Part shown: in pieces, positions 7,261 through 15,900 of the stretch
Layout of the letters: each line of letters starts with the position of its first letter
Position numbering within the stretch: position 1 is the stretch's first letter
DNA from: an uncultured bacterium
GTDB taxonomy: Bacteria > Verrucomicrobiota > Lentisphaeria > Victivallales > Victivallaceae
Direction of reading: 5' to 3'
NCBI GenBank assembly: GCA_902783135.1
Contig: CACZPY010000302.1
Span: forward strand, 1 to 40,690
Length of the DNA: 40,690 nucleotides
Made by a program: the position numbers and the translations under genes
Notes under the pieces: model-generated
Told to the model about the DNA's origin: nothing
Databases searched by the model: none
What the model saw: the letters and a program-made list of their open reading frames with translations, nothing else

Positions 7261-10200
7261 TCACGCCAGCGCGGAATTGAGACGGTAACTGTTGGTACCG
7301 TTCGCCGCCGCTTCGATCTTTAGGAACTTCACCTCTTCGGAGATGGAGTCGAAGAACCGCGAATTCTTTTTGGGATCACTGTCGGCGGCTATGGTGAATG
7401 ACGACTGCCCGTCCAAATCGACTGCGGTATGGTTTTCATCGAAGAAGCTCGCCTTGATCGTGCCGCGCTCCATGGCGATGGTCAGGTTTTCGATACCGCG
7501 AAGATCGTAGATGTCCACCTTGTCGAACGACTTTTCCACCGCGGCGAAGATATGCTCCGGCGCCTTCTCGGCGTTTTCCCAGGTGTTGTTGGTTTTGTCC
7601 ATGATGTTGTCCACCGTCACGGACTTGACCTTCGACTGGTTGCCTGCCGCATCGACGCCGCGGAAAACGATGATCTCGTTGGTCTTCAAGGTCAGCGCCT
7701 TGGTGTAGTCCTGCCACGTCGCGCCGCCGTCGATGGTGTACTGCTTCTTCGCCGAGTCGTTCGAGAACGTCGCCGTAACGGTGACGCTCTTGTCCGTCGG
7801 AGCGGTCGAACTCACACTGACCTTCGGCGCGGCGGGGGCGGTCTTGTCGATGTTCGAGACCTTGATGCTCTTCATCTTGGACTTGTTGCCCGCCGCGTCG
7901 ATGGCGCGGAAGTAGTACGTTCCGTTCTTGGTGACCGTGATCGCCTTGGAGTAGGTCCTCCAGTTTTTCTTGTCGGTGGAGTACTGCTTCTTGGCGGAGT
8001 CCTTCGAGAAGGTCGCCGTGAGGGTGATGTTTTTGTTGGTCGGGGCGGTGTCGCTCACATTGACTTTCGGTGCGCCGGGGGCGGTCTTGTCGATATTCGT
8101 GATCTTGATGCTCCTCACCTTCGACTTGTTGCCCGCCGCGTCGATGGCGCGGAAGTAGTAAGTCCCGTTCTTGGTGACCGTGATCGCTTTGGAGTAGGTC
8201 TTCCAATTTTTATTATTGGTGGAGTACTGCTTTTTGGCGGAGTCCTTCGTGAAGGTCGCCTTGAGGGTGATGTTTTTGTTCGTCGGCTTGGCGTTGCTCA
8301 ATTTGACCTTCGGGGTGCCGGGCGCGGTCATGTCGATGTTCGTGACCTTGATGCTCACCACCTTCGACTTGTTGCCCGCCGCGTCGATGGCGCGGAAGTA
8401 GTACGTCCCGTTCTTGTCGATAGACACCGCCTTGGTGTAATTCTGCCACGTCTTGTTGTCGGAGGAGTACTGCTTCTTGTCGGAGTCCTTCGAGAAGGTC
8501 GCCGTGATGGTGATGCTCTTGTTCGTCAGCTTGGTGTTGCTCGACTTGACCTTCGGAGCCGCCGGCGCGGTCTTGTCGATGTTCTTGACCGTATAGGTCG
8601 TTATGTCGGAGATCCTGCCCGTCGAGTTTATGGCGCGGAAGTAGTACGTTTCGTTCTTGCCAACCGTGATCGCCCCTTGGTAGTCCTTCCAAGTCTTCTT
8701 GTCGGTGGAGTACTGCTTTTTCGCGCTGTTGCTGCTGTATGTCACCGTGAGGGTGACGTTTTTGTTCGTCGGGGCGGTGATGTCCGCCGTCGCGATCGGC
8801 TTGGCCGGGCCGGACTTTTCGATGTTGGCGACCTTGACGGTCGTCACCTCGGAAATGTTGCCCGCCGCGTCGATGGCGCGGAAGCGGACATTGCCGTTTT
8901 CGACCATCACGACGCCGGTAGTATAGGACGTCCAGGCATTGCCGTTGCGGCTGTATTGCCTCTGGGCCGCGTCGTCCGGGAAGGTCGCCGTGACCGTGAC
9001 ATTCTGTTTGGTGGGCGTGGTGATGTTCGCCGTTGCGATCGGAGCGTCGGGTGCGATCTTGTCGATGTTCTTGACTTCGTAACTCACCACCTCGGATTCG
9101 TTCCCCATCGTGTCGGTCGCCTGGAAGTAGACGGTCGTGTTTTCCGATACGGTCACGCCGTCGGTGTACGTTTGCCATGCGCCGTTGCCGATCCGGTACT
9201 GTTTGGAGTAGATCTCCACGTCGTCGGTGAAGGAGGCGGTGACGGTCACGTCCCGATTCGTCCATTCCGTGGTGCTGGCCTTGATATCCCTGACCTCCGG
9301 GGCGGCGGTGTCTTTTTTGTCCGACAGCGTCAGCGTCAGCGCGTAAGTGGTGCGGTTGAGCCAGAGCGTGTAATAGAGGTCGTTGAGGTTCGTGGTGCTG
9401 CCGAGTGCGAGCTCCCCGAGCTCTCCCCCCGCCGTGTCACGCACGGTGACGGTCTTGTCGTTGTCGAATCCGGCGGCGTCTTCGACGAGGGTGTAGGCGC
9501 CGTACGCCTGTTTCCGGCCGACGTTGATCGTGCAGAAATAGTTCTCCGAGATGTTTATGGCGGTGAACGAGATCCCGTCGACGAGGAAGTCGCTGTTGGG
9601 GGCAACGCCCGAGATGTCGAATGCGAGCGTGCCGCCTTCGAAATCGATCTCGGAGGCTTCGCGCAGGGCGCCCGTGAGGATGCCGCCCCGATTGATCGTG
9701 ATGTGCTGAAGCCTGGCTCCGGAGGCCGCGGTCACGATCGAGCCGTCGTTGACGATTGCGCGGGAGATTTCTGCGCCGTTCAGGATCTGTACCGAGGCGG
9801 AGTCCAAGGTGGCCGAGGAAAGCGTGCCGGACGCTTTGATCGTGGCGGCGGCACTGGAGAGCGTGACGACAGTGGCCACTCCGTTTGCCAGTGTGAGCGA
9901 TCCGTTGGAATTCACATTGATGCTTTCGACCATACAGAAGTCGCCGGTACTGGCGCTCAGAACGAGGTTGCCGCCGAGAACGTCGATTCCCGTAAAGGCG
10001 TTGCCCCCGTCAAGGGTGGTCCATCCGCCCTGTTCGACGACGGTCGATCCCCGGAGCATGGCATTTTCGCCCACATAAAGTCCACCGCCGGTTTTGACGG
10101 TGGTGTCGGAGGCGGTGCCTCCGGAAAGGACGGTCAGATAACCGCCATCGTTGATCACGGTGCCGATCGCTTTGCCTTGAGCTTCCATGTAGCCGTCGGA

Positions 10201-10425
10201 GTTGATGACGGTCGCGCTCGCGATGCCGCTGCTGTAAAGGTCGAGTTCGCCGCCGCCGTTCAGAACGGTGCCGACGACTTTACCGTTGGAGGAAACGAAG
10301 ATATAGGCGTCTTCGTTGACGATGGTGTTGTTCGCGGTGCCGCCGGAGTAGACGAACATATTATTCGGGTAATTGAGCATCACGCCGTTGGAAACGACTC
10401 CGCCGTTCACATGGACATTCGCCAT
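7261..10425 (-). CDS. Large AIDA-repeat protein with seven Ig-like repeats, probable surface protein
   Basis: A 1054-residue protein with three parts. Residues 1 to about 150 are AIDA-type passenger repeats (YSGGTANNTIV, LSGGTASDTTV). About 150-367 continues as beta-helix-like sequence. About 368-941 holds seven tandem repeats of about 82 residues, each with DKTAPxAPKV, TNKNITLTATFSKDSAKKQYS, a W, NGTYYFRAIDAAGNKSKV and a closing NI. A distinct C-terminal domain (about 942-1054) holds DKVDIYDLRGIENLTI and ends SYRLNSALA. AIDA repeats and such Ig-like modules occur in adhesins and secreted proteins. There is no N-terminal signal peptide and no beta-barrel, so it is not a classical autotransporter and its export route is unknown. 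AAAGGG precedes the ATG. The adhesin role is inference. Confidence 0.85.
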   Translation of the reverse strand: MANVHVNGGVVSNGVMLNYPNNMFVYSGGTANNTIVNEDAYIFVSSNGKVVGTVLNGGGELDLYSSGIASATVINSDGYMEAQGKAIGTVINDGGYLTVLSGGTASDTTVKTGGGLYVGENAMLRGSTVVEQGGWTTLDGGNAFTGIDVLGGNLVLSASTGDFCMVESINVNSNGSLTLANGVATVVTLSSAAATIKASGTLSSATLDSASVQILNGAEISRAIVNDGSIVTAASGARLQHITINRGGILTGALREASEIDFEGGTLAFDISGVAPNSDFLVDGISFTAINISENYFCTINVGRKQAYGAYTLVEDAAGFDNDKTVTVRDTAGGELGELALGSTTNLNDLYYTLWLNRTTYALTLTLSDKKDTAAPEVRDIKASTTEWTNRDVTVTASFTDDVEIYSKQYRIGNGAWQTYTDGVTVSENTTVYFQATDTMGNESEVVSYEVKNIDKIAPDAPIATANITTPTKQNVTVTATFPDDAAQRQYSRNGNAWTSYTTGVVMVENGNVRFRAIDAAGNISEVTTVKVANIEKSGPAKPIATADITAPTNKNVTLTVTYSSNSAKKQYSTDKKTWKDYQGAITVGKNETYYFRAINSTGRISDITTYTVKNIDKTAPAAPKVKSSNTKLTNKSITITATFSKDSDKKQYSSDNKTWQNYTKAVSIDKNGTYYFRAIDAAGNKSKVVSIKVTNIDMTAPGTPKVKLSNAKPTNKNITLKATFTKDSAKKQYSTNNKNWKTYSKAITVTKNGTYYFRAIDAAGNKSKVRSIKITNIDKTAPGAPKVNVSDTAPTNKNITLTATFSKDSAKKQYSTDKKNWRTYSKAITVTKNGTYYFRAIDAAGNKSKMKSIKVSNIDKTAPAAPKVSVSSTAPTDKSVTVTATFSNDSAKKQYTIDGGATWQDYTKALTLKTNEIIVFRGVDAAGNQSKVKSVTVDNIMDKTNNTWENAEKAPEHIFAAVEKSFDKVDIYDLRGIENLTIAMERGTIKASFFDENHTAVDLDGQSSFTIAADSDPKKNSRFFDSISEEVKFLKIEAAANGTNSYRLNSALA
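7603..9325 (-). repeat. Seven tandem coding repeats of about 245 bp
   Basis: The segment encodes seven Ig-like modules. The middle modules (roughly 7860-8580) are highly similar at base level, sharing long stretches such as CGCGTCGATGGCGCGGAAGT, while the outer modules (near 9100-9325 and 7603-7850) are more divergent. This pattern fits internal duplication or homogenisation in the centre of the array. Confidence 0.85.
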
Positions 10426-10480
10426 TTATTCTGCCCTTTCAGTTTGATGATTTATTATCTGCGAAAACGATCGATTTTTC

Positions 10481-10542
10481 CGTCGTACACGACGCTCCGC
10501 GCCACCTGTATTCAACCGATTTCAGCAACATAGCGTAAAAAT
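10481..10542 (-). promoter_or_regulatory. Possible promoter region and palindrome upstream of the AIDA-repeat gene
   Basis: In the 192-bp gap before the gene, a weak promoter-like pair is visible on the minus strand: TTGCAA, a 16-bp spacer, TATGTT. A 14-bp inverted repeat CGTCGT-AC-ACGACG lies at 10481-10494. It could be an operator or a 5'UTR hairpin. No function can be assigned from sequence alone. Confidence 0.3.
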
Positions 10543-10617
10543 TCGACTTTGCAAACAGTTGCGTACAGTTTTTTAGGATTCCCGCTTCCAGAGCGCTCAA
10601 GCGACGAAGTGGGCGGT

Positions 10618-11538
10618 TCAACTTTCCAGTGCACCGGAAAGTTCCTCGATCGACTTGAAACCGTGACGGTCCATGTAGTCGTTGATGAAGTCGATGATTT
10701 CCAGCGAGACCGCCGGTTCGACGAAGTTCGCGGTGCCGACCGCGATCGCCTTCGCCCCCGCGAGCAGAAACTCCACCGCGTCGGCGCCGCACGATATGCC
10801 GCCCATGCCGATCACCGGGATCTTCACCGCCTTGCTCGTTTCGTAGACCATCTTGACCGCCACCGGCTTAACCGCCGGTCCCGACAGTCCGCCGCAGCGG
10901 TTGGCGAGCACCGGACGGCGCTTTTCGATGTCGATGACCATGGCGCCCAGAGTGTTGATCAGCGATACCGCGTCCGAGCCTTCCGCTTCGGCGGCGCGGG
11001 CGAAGTCCGCGATGTGCGTGACGTTCGGGCTGAGTTTGGTGATGAGCGGCAGTTTGGTGCGCGCGCGGACGGTGCGCACCACCTCGGCGGCGAGTTTCAG
11101 ATCCGTGCCGAAGGCGGCGCCCCCCGCCTTGACGTTGGGGCACGAGATGTTTATTTCCAGCGCGGAGATGCCCTCCGGCTCCGCGTCGAGCCGCGCGGCG
11201 ACTTCGCCGTATTCGGCGATGCTGGTGCCCCAGATGTTCACGATCACCGTCGCTCCGATCGACCGCAGGAACGGCATGTAATCATTCCCGTGCAGGAATT
11301 TCTCCACGCCCGGTCCCTGCAGCCCGATCGCGTTGAGCATCCCGCCCGTGACTTCGCAGACGCGCGGCGTGGGATTGCCGTGCGACGGCGTCATGCGGAT
11401 GCCCTTCACGACCACCGCGCCGAGGCGGGTGATGTCGAAAAGCCGATGGTATTCGCGCCCGTATCCGAAGGTGCCGCTGGCGGTCATCACCGGATTCTTC
11501 AGAACGATCTTTCCGAGTCTTGCAGTCAAATCAGCCAT
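10618..11538 (-). CDS. pyrD: Dihydroorotate dehydrogenase, class 1B catalytic subunit
   Basis: Oxidises dihydroorotate to orotate in pyrimidine synthesis, in a heterotetramer with PyrK that passes electrons to NAD+. The 306-residue protein begins LTARLGKIVLKNPVMTASGT, followed by GGMLNAIGLQGPGVE, the LEINISCPN segment with the catalytic cysteine, ITKLSPN, and the FMN phosphate-binding GMGGISCGADAVEFLLAGA. Class 1B is set by the adjacent pyrK, 12 bp upstream in the same transcript. Codons near 10735-10761 contain one copy of the 27-bp direct repeat whose other copy flanks the AIDA-repeat gene. The reading frame is intact through it. Confidence 0.96.
   Translation of the reverse strand: MADLTARLGKIVLKNPVMTASGTFGYGREYHRLFDITRLGAVVVKGIRMTPSHGNPTPRVCEVTGGMLNAIGLQGPGVEKFLHGNDYMPFLRSIGATVIVNIWGTSIAEYGEVAARLDAEPEGISALEINISCPNVKAGGAAFGTDLKLAAEVVRTVRARTKLPLITKLSPNVTHIADFARAAEAEGSDAVSLINTLGAMVIDIEKRRPVLANRCGGLSGPAVKPVAVKMVYETSKAVKIPVIGMGGISCGADAVEFLLAGAKAIAVGTANFVEPAVSLEIIDFINDYMDRHGFKSIEELSGALES
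10727..10761. repeat. Direct repeat copy inside pyrD
   Basis: Partner of 7204-7238: 27 identical bases (10735-10761) plus a further TTCGCG match at 10727-10732. It encodes AGAKAIAVG near the PyrD C-terminus. The two copies bracket about 3.5 kb including the whole AIDA-repeat gene and the last 117 bp of pyrD. Confidence 0.8.
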
Positions 11539-11550
11539 TTTCAGTCCCTG

Positions 11551-12327
11551 TCATTCCGTGTAAACATCCGCGAGCGGGAAAACCGGTCCTTCGCTGCAGC
11601 TGCGCGCGTAGCGCCAGTTGCTTTCGGAGCCGGGATCGTTGACCTTCACCACACAGCCGAAGCAGGCGCCGACTCCGCAGCACATGATCTGATCGATGCT
11701 GAGCTCCCCGTCGAGTCCGCGTTCGCGCAGCAGTTTCGCGAGCGCCATCAGCATCGGGTGCGGACCGCAGCCGTAGAAGAAGAATTTTTTCCCCGGATAG
11801 TCCGCCAGCAGTTTCGGGATGAGATCGGTCACGAAGCCCTTTTCCCCCAGCGAACCGTCGTTGGTGGCGACGCGCACTTCACAGCCCGCGTCGCGGTAGC
11901 GGTCGGTGAGGATCACATCCGCCGCGCTCCGCGCGCCCATCAGCAGCACTCCGGGCTTGCGGCGCGTCAGCATGAACATCGCCGCCGCGCCGTAGCCCCC
12001 CGCCACCGCGACGGGTAAAACGTCGTCAGCCGGCGGCGAGTAGGCGCGTCCCTGCGGCCCCAGCGCGTCGATGGCGTCGCCGGGACGGAGCTGACTCAAT
12101 GCGCCCGTGCCGCCCCCCACGACTTTGTAGACCACCGTGACCGTGCCGGCGGCGCGGTCGGTGTCGTGGATGCTGAACGGACGGCGCAGTATGCGGTCCT
12201 GCCGCCGGTCGATGCGGATATGCGTGAAGTGCCCGGCGGCGGCGCGCTCCGCCATTTCGGGCGCGGAGAAGACGAGTTGGAAATAGTCGCCCTGGATGCG
12301 GGCGTTGGCGATGATCGTTGCGTTCAT
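11551..12327 (-). CDS. pyrK: Dihydroorotate dehydrogenase electron-transfer subunit
   Basis: FAD and [2Fe-2S] subunit that carries electrons from PyrD to NAD+. The 258-residue protein has the flavin-binding RILRRPFSIHD (ferredoxin-reductase RxxS/T type), a GPQGRAYSPP loop, the NAD-binding VAGGYGAAAMF stretch, the FYGCGPHPML motif, and the cluster cysteines in CCGVGACFGCVVKV with a further Cys in ARSCSEGPVF. The length is normal for PyrK. It lies between an MBL-fold hydrolase (10 bp gap) and pyrD (12 bp gap). Confidence 0.95.
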   Translation of the reverse strand: MNATIIANARIQGDYFQLVFSAPEMAERAAAGHFTHIRIDRRQDRILRRPFSIHDTDRAAGTVTVVYKVVGGGTGALSQLRPGDAIDALGPQGRAYSPPADDVLPVAVAGGYGAAAMFMLTRRKPGVLLMGARSAADVILTDRYRDAGCEVRVATNDGSLGEKGFVTDLIPKLLADYPGKKFFFYGCGPHPMLMALAKLLRERGLDGELSIDQIMCCGVGACFGCVVKVNDPGSESNWRYARSCSEGPVFPLADVYTE

Positions 12328-12337
12328 GACCGTGGTT

Positions 12338-12970
12338 TCACCGACCTTTCGTTAGGTTTCTGAGGTATGGATTGTAAGCGAGTTCGTCGCCGATGGTGGT
12401 GGTGCCGCCGTGTCCGGGGAAGACCCGGGTCCCGGGCGGCAGATCCGCCAGTTCGTCGCGGATCGACCGAATCAGCGTTTCGTAGTCCCCGCCCGGCAGA
12501 TCGGTGCGACCGATCGACCCCGCGAAGAGCGTGTCGCCGGAATAGAGCAGTGGCGCGTCTCCCTCCCGGAACAGAAAGGCGCATCCGCCCGGGGTGTGTC
12601 CGGGGACGCGCAGCAGCCGGAAGTCGCCGTCCGGCTCGAAGTCCGACGTCTCCGGCAGATCGTCCGCCGCCGGCAGTATGGGCGGTATCGCGTTGTACGG
12701 AGAACGGTAGAGCGGCAGGTCGGCGGGGTCAATCATCACCTTTTCCGCGCGGAGCTCCCGCGCCGTTGCGCCTGCGGCGGAGATGTGATCGACGTGGGCA
12801 TGGGTGAGCAGTATCCGCACTGATACGACCCCGTCGAACCGGCGCGCCGCGGCGACGATCCGGGCGGCTTCGGCGCCGGGATCGATGACGTAGAGCCGGT
12901 GCGCCGCTTCGAGGTGCACCAGATAGCAGTTTTCCTCGATGGGACCGACGGTCAGAGAAGAACTTTCCAT
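12338..12970 (-). CDS. MBL-fold metallohydrolase (glyoxalase II-like)
   Basis: A 210-residue single-domain metallo-beta-lactamase-fold hydrolase. All metal-ligand motifs are present: THAHVDH, then GHTPGG, SGDTLFAGSIGRTDLPGGD and FPGHGGTTT. This is the pattern of the YcbL/GloB-like group that hydrolyses thioesters such as S-lactoylglutathione. The true substrate cannot be read from the sequence. There is no signal peptide, so it should be cytoplasmic. It starts 1 bp after the stop of the 1260-residue transglutaminase-like gene and runs into pyrK, so it is inside an operon. Confidence 0.9.
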   Translation of the reverse strand: MESSSLTVGPIEENCYLVHLEAAHRLYVIDPGAEAARIVAAARRFDGVVSVRILLTHAHVDHISAAGATARELRAEKVMIDPADLPLYRSPYNAIPPILPAADDLPETSDFEPDGDFRLLRVPGHTPGGCAFLFREGDAPLLYSGDTLFAGSIGRTDLPGGDYETLIRSIRDELADLPPGTRVFPGHGGTTTIGDELAYNPYLRNLTKGR

Positions 12971-12971
12971 A

Positions 12972-15900
12972 TCAGCGCTCCTTCTTGGCTTTTCCGCCCG
13001 ACAGCAGTATCCGGCGCGCGCCGGGTCGGAGCAGTGCGCTTTCGAGATCGACCAGTTCCACGTAGTCGCAGGCGGCGATGAACTCGACGGGCAGCACGAT
13101 CTGGGTGTCGAGTTCTATCCGGTCGCGGGTGACCGAGTAGTGTTCGATGTAGTATCCGGAGTTGCGCCGCCCGAGTTCGGTGAAGGGCGGACGCCCCTTG
13201 ACGACTCTGAAACCGTTGGGGAACTCGATCCGGTATTTCAGTTTCCGGCGGACGGCTCGGCTCCGCATCGCCGGAGTGCGGCGATCGCAGTTGACGGGGC
13301 CGAGGGTGTGGGCGGAAACGTAACCGGGCAGTTCGAACTGCATTTTTTCGCCCATCGGCAGGGCGAATTTGTCGATCCGGCAGCGGAAACGGATCGTACC
13401 GGGGTAGGCGGAAAAGTCGCTTTCGCCCGCGTCGGTCAGCCGCGCCGCCGGAGAAAGAGCGCAGACCAGCTGCTCGAAGTGCTGGCGGCGCTCCTCGGGC
13501 GTCATCTCGGCGAAGCGGCGTTTTTCGCTGCCGCAGAGCATGCCGAAGAAATGCCGGGTGACGGCAAGTTCCGCCGCGCCGTCGGCGGAGATGCGGATGT
13601 CGAACTCGGTGACGGTCTCGTCATCCGCCTTGTGCTGCGGACGGATCGCCACGAGACTGCCGCCGGGGAGCTCCAGCCCGATCATCGCGGCGTGCGCGGT
13701 GCTGCCGGGAACGGCGTACTGGTCGGTGTCGTTCAAATGGAGGTCGAGCGACGGGATGTAGACCAGTATCCCGGAAAAGATGTTCAGGGGCAATTCCTTG
13801 AGCCGGCGGGTGTTCTGCGGCAGGAACGGCAGATCGGAAACGGCGCGGAAACGGTATTCGATCCCTGCGCGGTTGAGCAGCGCGGCGATGACTGTCGCAC
13901 GGTCGGCGCTGTTGCCGTAGCCGTCGGAAAGGGTCTGCTCGGGCGGGGTGAGACGATCCAACGGCAGCCGGCTGAACGCGGGACCGGCGGCGCGCAGTTT
14001 CTTCGCCACGGCGTCGCGGATCTTGAGCGCCAGCTGTTTGGGGTCGTCTCCCGGCGCGCGCAGTTTGGCGATCAGCAGATCCGCCGACGGCGCCGGCGCC
14101 GCCGCCGCTTTGCGCAGCGCTTCATCCAACTGTTTCGCGTATGTCGGGTAATCGCCGTCGGAGGCGCGCACCGTCGGCACGAAGAGCGAAGCGGGCGCCT
14201 GCATCGACTCGGAGGGGATGGCGGGCAGATCGGTCATGCGCCATTTGCAGACGCGAAAATCCCCCTGATCCGCGGTCGTGAAATCGCTCCCGGCGGGAGG
14301 CGGCGCGAGGCGAAGCCCGGAACGGCGCGGAAAGTGCATCTCGAACTCGGATTTGGCGGTCGGCACCCGGTCGCCGAAGATGAATTCCCGGCTGAAGAAA
14401 CCGATGCGCTGCGTCGTGCGGATCACGGTGCTGTCGATCACCGATCCGGCGCACACCCCCGGCAGCACCGCGACCTTGATCCGCTCGCCGGGATAGCGGG
14501 GAGCTCCCGCCACCCACGGCGCGTCCATATTGACGATCTCCTTGGGTTTGAGTTCCCGGCTGTTGCCGTCGGGAGCCGTCACCTTAGCGTGGATCTCCAC
14601 GTCCTCGAAGGCGGGGAAGTAGGCGATCTTTATTTCGGAATTTTTCTTGACCCCAGCGTAGTTGAGGATGTACCGCCGCTGCTCGGAAATGATGCTGATC
14701 CCGCCGGCGCCGAGTTCGATCGCGGTCCGGTCGCGTTCCAGAAACGAGTCGGCGTCGGGGAAGGTCTCCGCAAGTTTCCCCACCGGAACGGCGGCGTAAT
14801 GGGGACGGTACAGCGGCAGCAGCGACGCGGCGGCGGTGTACTCCCGCCATGCCTGCTTGAGTTGCGGATAATCCCGCGGCGCGATCTCCATCTGCGCCAC
14901 CGTCAGTTCCGCGTTGCCGCGTACGATGCCGTCGTTGAATTCGAGTTCCCGTTTCCACTCGATCCCCGGGGCGGAACCCTTCGCGGCTTCGGGCAGCGGC
15001 AGCAACTGCACCGAATCCGGCAGCGTGAGCGTGAAACTTTCGCGCGTCACTGCGGTCGTGTCGAAGAGCAGCGGATGCTTGCGGGTGTCGAGGTCGATAT
15101 CCGCGAGCATGTAGCCCGCGATCCCGAAAACGCGCGAAAGTTCGGGCAGCGGCATCACCTCGGTCCCGGCTACGAAGTCCAGCGCCTCCGGCACGAGGTA
15201 GTCCATGACGATCTGCAGCGGCTTGCTCATGTCGCGCACATCCTCCGGCGACACCTTGAACTTGTCGATCTTCGCTCCGGGCAGCGCCTGCTGCAGTTTG
15301 CGGGCGAAGAGCTGGCGCATCGCATCCGGACTGCGCCGCGAAAAGGCGCTGCGGTACATCTGATCGTTGACGCCGCCGAAGTCGATCACGCTGGTCGCCC
15401 GAAGTTTACCCTGCGGATCGATGGCGCCGTCGGTGCGGATGTTCAACGCGTTGTACGACGGATCCGGCGACGGGGAACGCCGCAGCGTTTCGCCCTCCGG
15501 ACGCGCGACGAGGTAACTCTGGTTCGCCATCCACGCGGGGAAGAACTCCGAGGTGGTCTCGAAGGTCGGGTCCATCAGCTGATACTTGCCGGGCTCGACC
15601 TCCCAGGCGACTATTGCGTGGTTGAAACGGCTCGCCGGCACCTCGGCGTCGACCGGAGGCTTGCCCGCGTAAAACAGCGTCATGTAAGCCTTGAGCCCCG
15701 CCTGTTCCATCATCGCCGTCAGCAGTCCCGCCTTGTCGCGGCAGACGCCGTGCCGCTGGTGGAAGGTGTCGCGGACGTCGTGAGGTTCGAAGCCCGGCGC
15801 CTTGTCCTCGTTGTTGAGTCCGGTGTAGCGGATCTTCTGCGAGACGAACTGGAAGAGCGCCATCGCCTTTTCCGTGTCGTTTTTCGCTCCGGCGGTGAGT

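Noticed and set aside
7429-10533. Plus-strand open frame of 1034 codons opposite the AIDA-repeat gene
   Set aside because: Antisense shadow. Its repeats simply mirror the coding repeats of the minus-strand gene, which has clear domains and a ribosome site.
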